This document shows, piece by piece, positions 32,081 to 35,028 of a stretch of 35,028 nucleotides of DNA. The stretch lies in NCBI GenBank assembly GCA_047517485.1, contig JAKZSU010000140.1, positions 1-35,028 on the forward strand, written 5' to 3'. The translations under genes were made by a program, and so were the position numbers. Source of the DNA: JAKZSU01 sp047517485 (lineage in GTDB: Bacteria; Pseudomonadota; Alphaproteobacteria; UBA7887). The notes under the pieces are model-generated. The model saw nothing but the letters and a program-made list of their open reading frames with translations, was not told the DNA's origin and made no database searches. Each line of letters opens with the position of its first letter. Position 1 is the first letter of the stretch.

Positions 32081-32962
32081 ATGGCGATAGAAGTCGAACG
32101 CGTTGGCGCAACCAAGGACCGCCTCGGCGAAGGCCCGTTATGGGACGTCGCGGAGGCCGCGCTCTTCTGGGTCGACTCGCTGGGAAAAACGATTCATCGC
32201 CTCGACCCGGCGACCGGAATGCTCACCGAATGGGCGGTTCCCGGGGTCATCGGATCGCTGGCGTTGCGAGCTGGCGGCGGCGCGGTGATCGCGCTCGAGT
32301 CCGGCCTTCATACCTTCGATTTCACCACCGGCGAGTCGCGGCCTCTCGTCAACCCTGAGGCCGCTCAGCCGCTCACTCGCTTCAATGACGGCAAGGTCGA
32401 CCGCCAGGGCCGCCTCATCGTCGGCAGCATGGTGCGCGACCGCGACAAGCGCGAGCTGGCGCTCGGGTCGCTCTACCGTCTGGATCCCGATCATGCGCTC
32501 AGCGTGCTCGACACCGGCATCATGGTTGCCAACGGCCCGTGCTTCAGCCCCGACGGCGCGACGCTCTATTTCTCCGACAGCCCGCGGCGCAAGATCTTTG
32601 CTTATCCGTATGAGGCCGCCACCGGCACCGTCGGCGAGCGCCGCGTGTTCGTCGATACCGAACCGCTGGACACCGCGCCCGACGGCGGCACCGTCGATTC
32701 GCAAGGCTTCGTCTGGTCGGCGCTGGTGCGCTCGGGTCAGGTTGGCCGCTTCGCCCCCGACGGCACCCTCGACCGACTGATCGAGATCCCGGCGCGCCAT
32801 CCCTCCAGCGTAATGTTCGGCGGCGCCGATCTCGATGTCCTCTATGTGACGTCGATAAGCGAGCCCTTGAGCGACGATGACCCCGGCGCGCTAGCAGGCG
32901 CGTTGTTTGCGATCCTCGGGCTTGGTATCAAGGGTCTTCCAGAACCACGATTTGCGGGATAA
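32081..32962 (+). CDS. SMP-30/gluconolactonase/LRE family protein
   Basis: Six-bladed beta-propeller of the SMP-30 (regucalcin/gluconolactonase) family, 293 residues and cytosolic. These enzymes use one divalent metal to open sugar lactones. Glu17 in LGEGPLWDV is the first metal ligand; FNDGKVDRQGRLIVGSM, GIMVANGPCFSPDGATLYFSDS and APDGGTVDSQGFVWSAL carry the Asn/Asp positions of the site. GGGGGAG lies before the ATG. The gene starts only 27 bases after senA, so the two are probably cotranscribed. Whether it handles a sugar product of the selenosugar route or is an ordinary sugar-acid gene cannot be told from sequence. Confidence 0.88.
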   Translation: MAIEVERVGATKDRLGEGPLWDVAEAALFWVDSLGKTIHRLDPATGMLTEWAVPGVIGSLALRAGGGAVIALESGLHTFDFTTGESRPLVNPEAAQPLTRFNDGKVDRQGRLIVGSMVRDRDKRELALGSLYRLDPDHALSVLDTGIMVANGPCFSPDGATLYFSDSPRRKIFAYPYEAATGTVGERRVFVDTEPLDTAPDGGTVDSQGFVWSALVRSGQVGRFAPDGTLDRLIEIPARHPSSVMFGGADLDVLYVTSISEPLSDDDPGALAGALFAILGLGIKGLPEPRFAG

Positions 32963-32969
32963 TCCTCCA

Positions 32970-34535
32970 ATGTATTTGACCCAGGGTCTCAAACGCTCGA
33001 TCCAGATCAAACCGAACGTGCGCGCCACCCTCGACGGCGGGCGCGAACACACCTGGCGCGAAATCGGCGACCGTATCGCCAGGCTCGCCGCGGCGATGCA
33101 CGGGCTCGGCCTCGAGACCGGCGACCGTGCCGCGGTCCTCGCGCTCAACAGCGATCGCTATTTCGAGTTTCTCTATGCCACGGTGTGGGCCGGCGGCGTT
33201 TTCGTTCCCGTCAACACCCGCCTGGCGGCGCCCGAGGTCGCGTTCTGGCTTAAGGACAGCGAGAGCACCCTGCTTTTCGTCGACGCCAATTTTGCTCCCA
33301 TGGTCGCCGAGCTCGCCGCCGCCGGCCAGATCCCCGCGGTCACCCAGATCGTCTACATGGGCGACGACGCACCGCCCGACGGCCTGCACGACTATGAAGC
33401 TCTATTGACCGCGGCGGCGGCCGCCGCCGATGCCGAGCGTGGGTATGAGGATCTCGCCGGTATCTTTTACACCGGCGGCACCACCGGGCGCTCGAAGGGG
33501 GTCATGCTCAGCCATCGCAATCTGGTGTTCAACGGCTTCAACTGCATACCGGCGCTCGATTTTCGCGAGGACGCGCTTTGGCTGCACGCCGCGCCGATGT
33601 TCCATATCGCCGATTGCCTGGCGATCTTCGGCCTCACCCAGGTCGCGGCGACGCACATCTTCATCCCTGGCTTCAGCCCCGATGGCGTGCTCGACGCGAT
33701 CGAGACCCATCGCATCACCGATACCCTACTGGTGCCGACGATGGTCAACATGGTGGTCAATCATCCGGGGATCGAGACCCGCGATCTGTCGAGCCTGCGC
33801 AACATCGCCTATGGCGCCTCGCCGATGCCCGAGGCGGTGGTCATGCGCGCGCTGCAGGTCATCCCGCAATGCAAGTTCCGCCACGCCTACGGCCAGACCG
33901 AATGCGCGCCGCTGTCGACTCTCAACGGCCCCGAGGCCCACGTCGTCGAGGGCCCGATGGCGTTCAAGTTCCGCTCCGCCGGGCGTGCCGCGCTCGGGGT
34001 CGAGATCCGCATCGTCGACGAGGACGGGGTTGAAGTGCCGCGCGGCGAGGTCGGCGAGATCGCGGTCCGCGGCCCCAACGTCATGCAGGGCTATTGGCGC
34101 CAGCCCGAGCTTACCGCGGCGGCGCTGCGCGACGGCTGGATGCATTCCGGCGATGGCGGGCGGATGGACGAGGACGGCTATGTCTATATCGTCGACCGGA
34201 TGAAGGACATGATCATCTCGGGCGGCGAGAATGTCTATTCGGCCGAGGTCGAGGACGCGGTGCACGGCCACGCCGCGGTCGCCGAATGCGCCGTCATCGG
34301 CATTCCCGACGACAAATGGGGCGAGCGCGTCCACGCCATCGTCCGCCTCAAGGATGGCGCCGAAGCCAACGCCGACGACATCATGACCCACTGCCACACC
34401 CTGATCGCCGGCTTCAAATGCCCGCGCAGCGTCGATTTCCGCACCGACCCACTCCCGCTGTCGGGCGCCGGCAAGATCCTCAAAACCGATCTGCGAAAAC
34501 CGTATTGGCAAGGCCACGACAAGCAAGTGAGCTGA
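32970..34535 (+). CDS. AMP-dependent acyl-CoA synthetase
   Basis: ANL-superfamily adenylating enzyme that activates a fatty or other carboxylic acid to its CoA thioester. The start ATG 32970 (MYLTQGLKRSIQ) lies eight bases after the previous stop; the open frame extends upstream into that gene. Motifs are the P-loop FYTGGTTGRSKGVMLSHRN (about 166-184), YGQTECAPLS, the hinge GWMHSGDGGRMDEDGYVYIVDRMKDMIISGGENVYS, and the catalytic Lys in SGAGKILKTDLRKPYW near the C-terminus. Length of 521 fits medium- or long-chain fatty-acid CoA ligases. The substrate is unknown. It is followed at once by the 127-bp tandem array. Confidence 0.92.
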   Translation: MYLTQGLKRSIQIKPNVRATLDGGREHTWREIGDRIARLAAAMHGLGLETGDRAAVLALNSDRYFEFLYATVWAGGVFVPVNTRLAAPEVAFWLKDSESTLLFVDANFAPMVAELAAAGQIPAVTQIVYMGDDAPPDGLHDYEALLTAAAAAADAERGYEDLAGIFYTGGTTGRSKGVMLSHRNLVFNGFNCIPALDFREDALWLHAAPMFHIADCLAIFGLTQVAATHIFIPGFSPDGVLDAIETHRITDTLLVPTMVNMVVNHPGIETRDLSSLRNIAYGASPMPEAVVMRALQVIPQCKFRHAYGQTECAPLSTLNGPEAHVVEGPMAFKFRSAGRAALGVEIRIVDEDGVEVPRGEVGEIAVRGPNVMQGYWRQPELTAAALRDGWMHSGDGGRMDEDGYVYIVDRMKDMIISGGENVYSAEVEDAVHGHAAVAECAVIGIPDDKWGERVHAIVRLKDGAEANADDIMTHCHTLIAGFKCPRSVDFRTDPLPLSGAGKILKTDLRKPYWQGHDKQVS

Positions 34536-34963
34536 GGGCGGCGGCGCGCGCCCGAGCTTATGCGAGGCCAGCCTGCGTGGCGCCTGAACGCCCTTAAGAA
34601 ACCAGAACCCAGTCTCCCACACCATCCAGCCCGCACCACCGCCCGGGAGCTTCGCTCACGGCAAGCGCGACCGCGCGCCCGAGCTTATGCGAGGCAGCCT
34701 GCGTGGCGCGTGAACGCCCTTTAAAACAAGAGAACCCAGTCTCCCACACCATCCAGCTCGCACCACCGCCCGTGAGCTTCGCTCACGGCAAGCGCGACCG
34801 CGCGCCCGAGCTAATGCGAGGCAGCCTGCGTGGCGCGTGAACGCCCTTTAAAACAAGAGATCCCAGTCTCCCACACCATCCAGTCCGCACCGCCGCCCGT
34901 GAGCTTCGCTCACGGCAAGCGCGACCGCGCGCCCGAGCTTATGCGAGGCAGCCTGCGTGGCGC
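34536..34963 (+). repeat. 127-bp-period tandem array containing the dispersed core repeat
   Basis: Four core units have GAGCTTATGCG-type landmarks at 34554, 34681, 34808 and 34935, exactly 127 bases apart. Each full unit has the 60-bp core (GGCAAGCGCGACCGCG...GTGAACGCCC) and a 67-bp spacer containing CCCAGTCTCCCACACCATCC and a hairpin CGTGAGC-TTC-GCTCACG (34771-34787, 34898-34914; one mismatch at 34644-34660). The first core has an altered start and the last is cut after GGCGC at about 34963. No gene is visible here. The core is the same as at 7231 and 13446. Confidence 0.9.
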
Positions 34964-35028
34964 TTTGAGCTGGTCCTGGAAAATCGGACAGGTTGCTAAG
35001 GTGTATTCCGCCAGATAATGGAGGAGTA
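34964..35028 (+). mobile_element. possible left end of an IS3-family insertion sequence
   Basis: The last tandem unit stops abruptly and is followed by TGAGCTGGTCCTGGAAAATC and GGACAGGTTGC. This resembles IS3-family terminal repeats (TGagCtGgtCC...GGACA). The window ends with GGAGGAGTA, a strong Shine-Dalgarno where the transposase orfA should begin. Only 60 or so bases are visible, so the call is tentative. Confidence 0.45.

Noticed and set aside
34536..34963. Tandem repeat as a CRISPR array
   Set aside because: The whole 127-bp unit is repeated, including the would-be spacers, and no cas gene is near.

Overview
The window reads as a GC-rich alphaproteobacterial chromosome segment, probably Rhodospirillales-like. 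The gene order dapF-mtaB-ftsY-yciB facing ffh-rpsP-rimM-trmD-rplS-leuC-leuD-leuB-asd is the main reason for this; that comparison is from memory and no search was run. ATGA/GTGA start-stop overlaps are frequent. No tRNA, rRNA, CRISPR or prophage genes were seen.

Region 1 (1-7330): a PAS-type sensor histidine kinase without its ATPase domain. Diverging from it is a run of exported or membrane genes: a broken DUF3604 gene, a parvulin-like PPIase, a HupE/UreJ-like membrane protein, two secreted proteins of unknown function and a DUF6152-type protein. Region 2 (7330-12470, minus strand): a class III adenylate cyclase with two TolB-like/TPR modules, a tiny ParB-like protein, a c-type cytochrome and two related multi-pass membrane proteins. 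Region 3 (12600-13545): a zeta-like glutathione S-transferase, followed by a dispersed repeat with a long hairpin. Region 4 (13545-27100): housekeeping core, with two divergent operons separated by a brnTA toxin-antitoxin pair. The S16 ribosomal protein carries a very long Glu/Ala/Pro pentapeptide-repeat tail.

Region 5 (27200-32960) is the most interesting. It holds a flavoprotein-selenophosphate synthetase fusion (SelD/SenC), a convergent glycosyltransferase of the SenB (TIGR04348) type, and a divergent EgtB-like non-heme iron enzyme (SenA type). Together these match the gene set for selenoneine biosynthesis: selenophosphate, then a selenosugar, then Se-C bond formation on hercynine. The hercynine-making methyltransferase EgtD is not in the window. 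A MITE-like element with 33-bp terminal inverted repeats lies between senB and senA and supplies the senB start codon. An SMP-30/gluconolactonase-family gene sits 27 bp after senA.

Region 6 (32970-35028): an acyl-CoA synthetase, then a 127-bp-period tandem array built on the same core repeat seen at two other gene ends. The last unit is interrupted by what looks like the left end of an IS3-family insertion sequence at the window edge.
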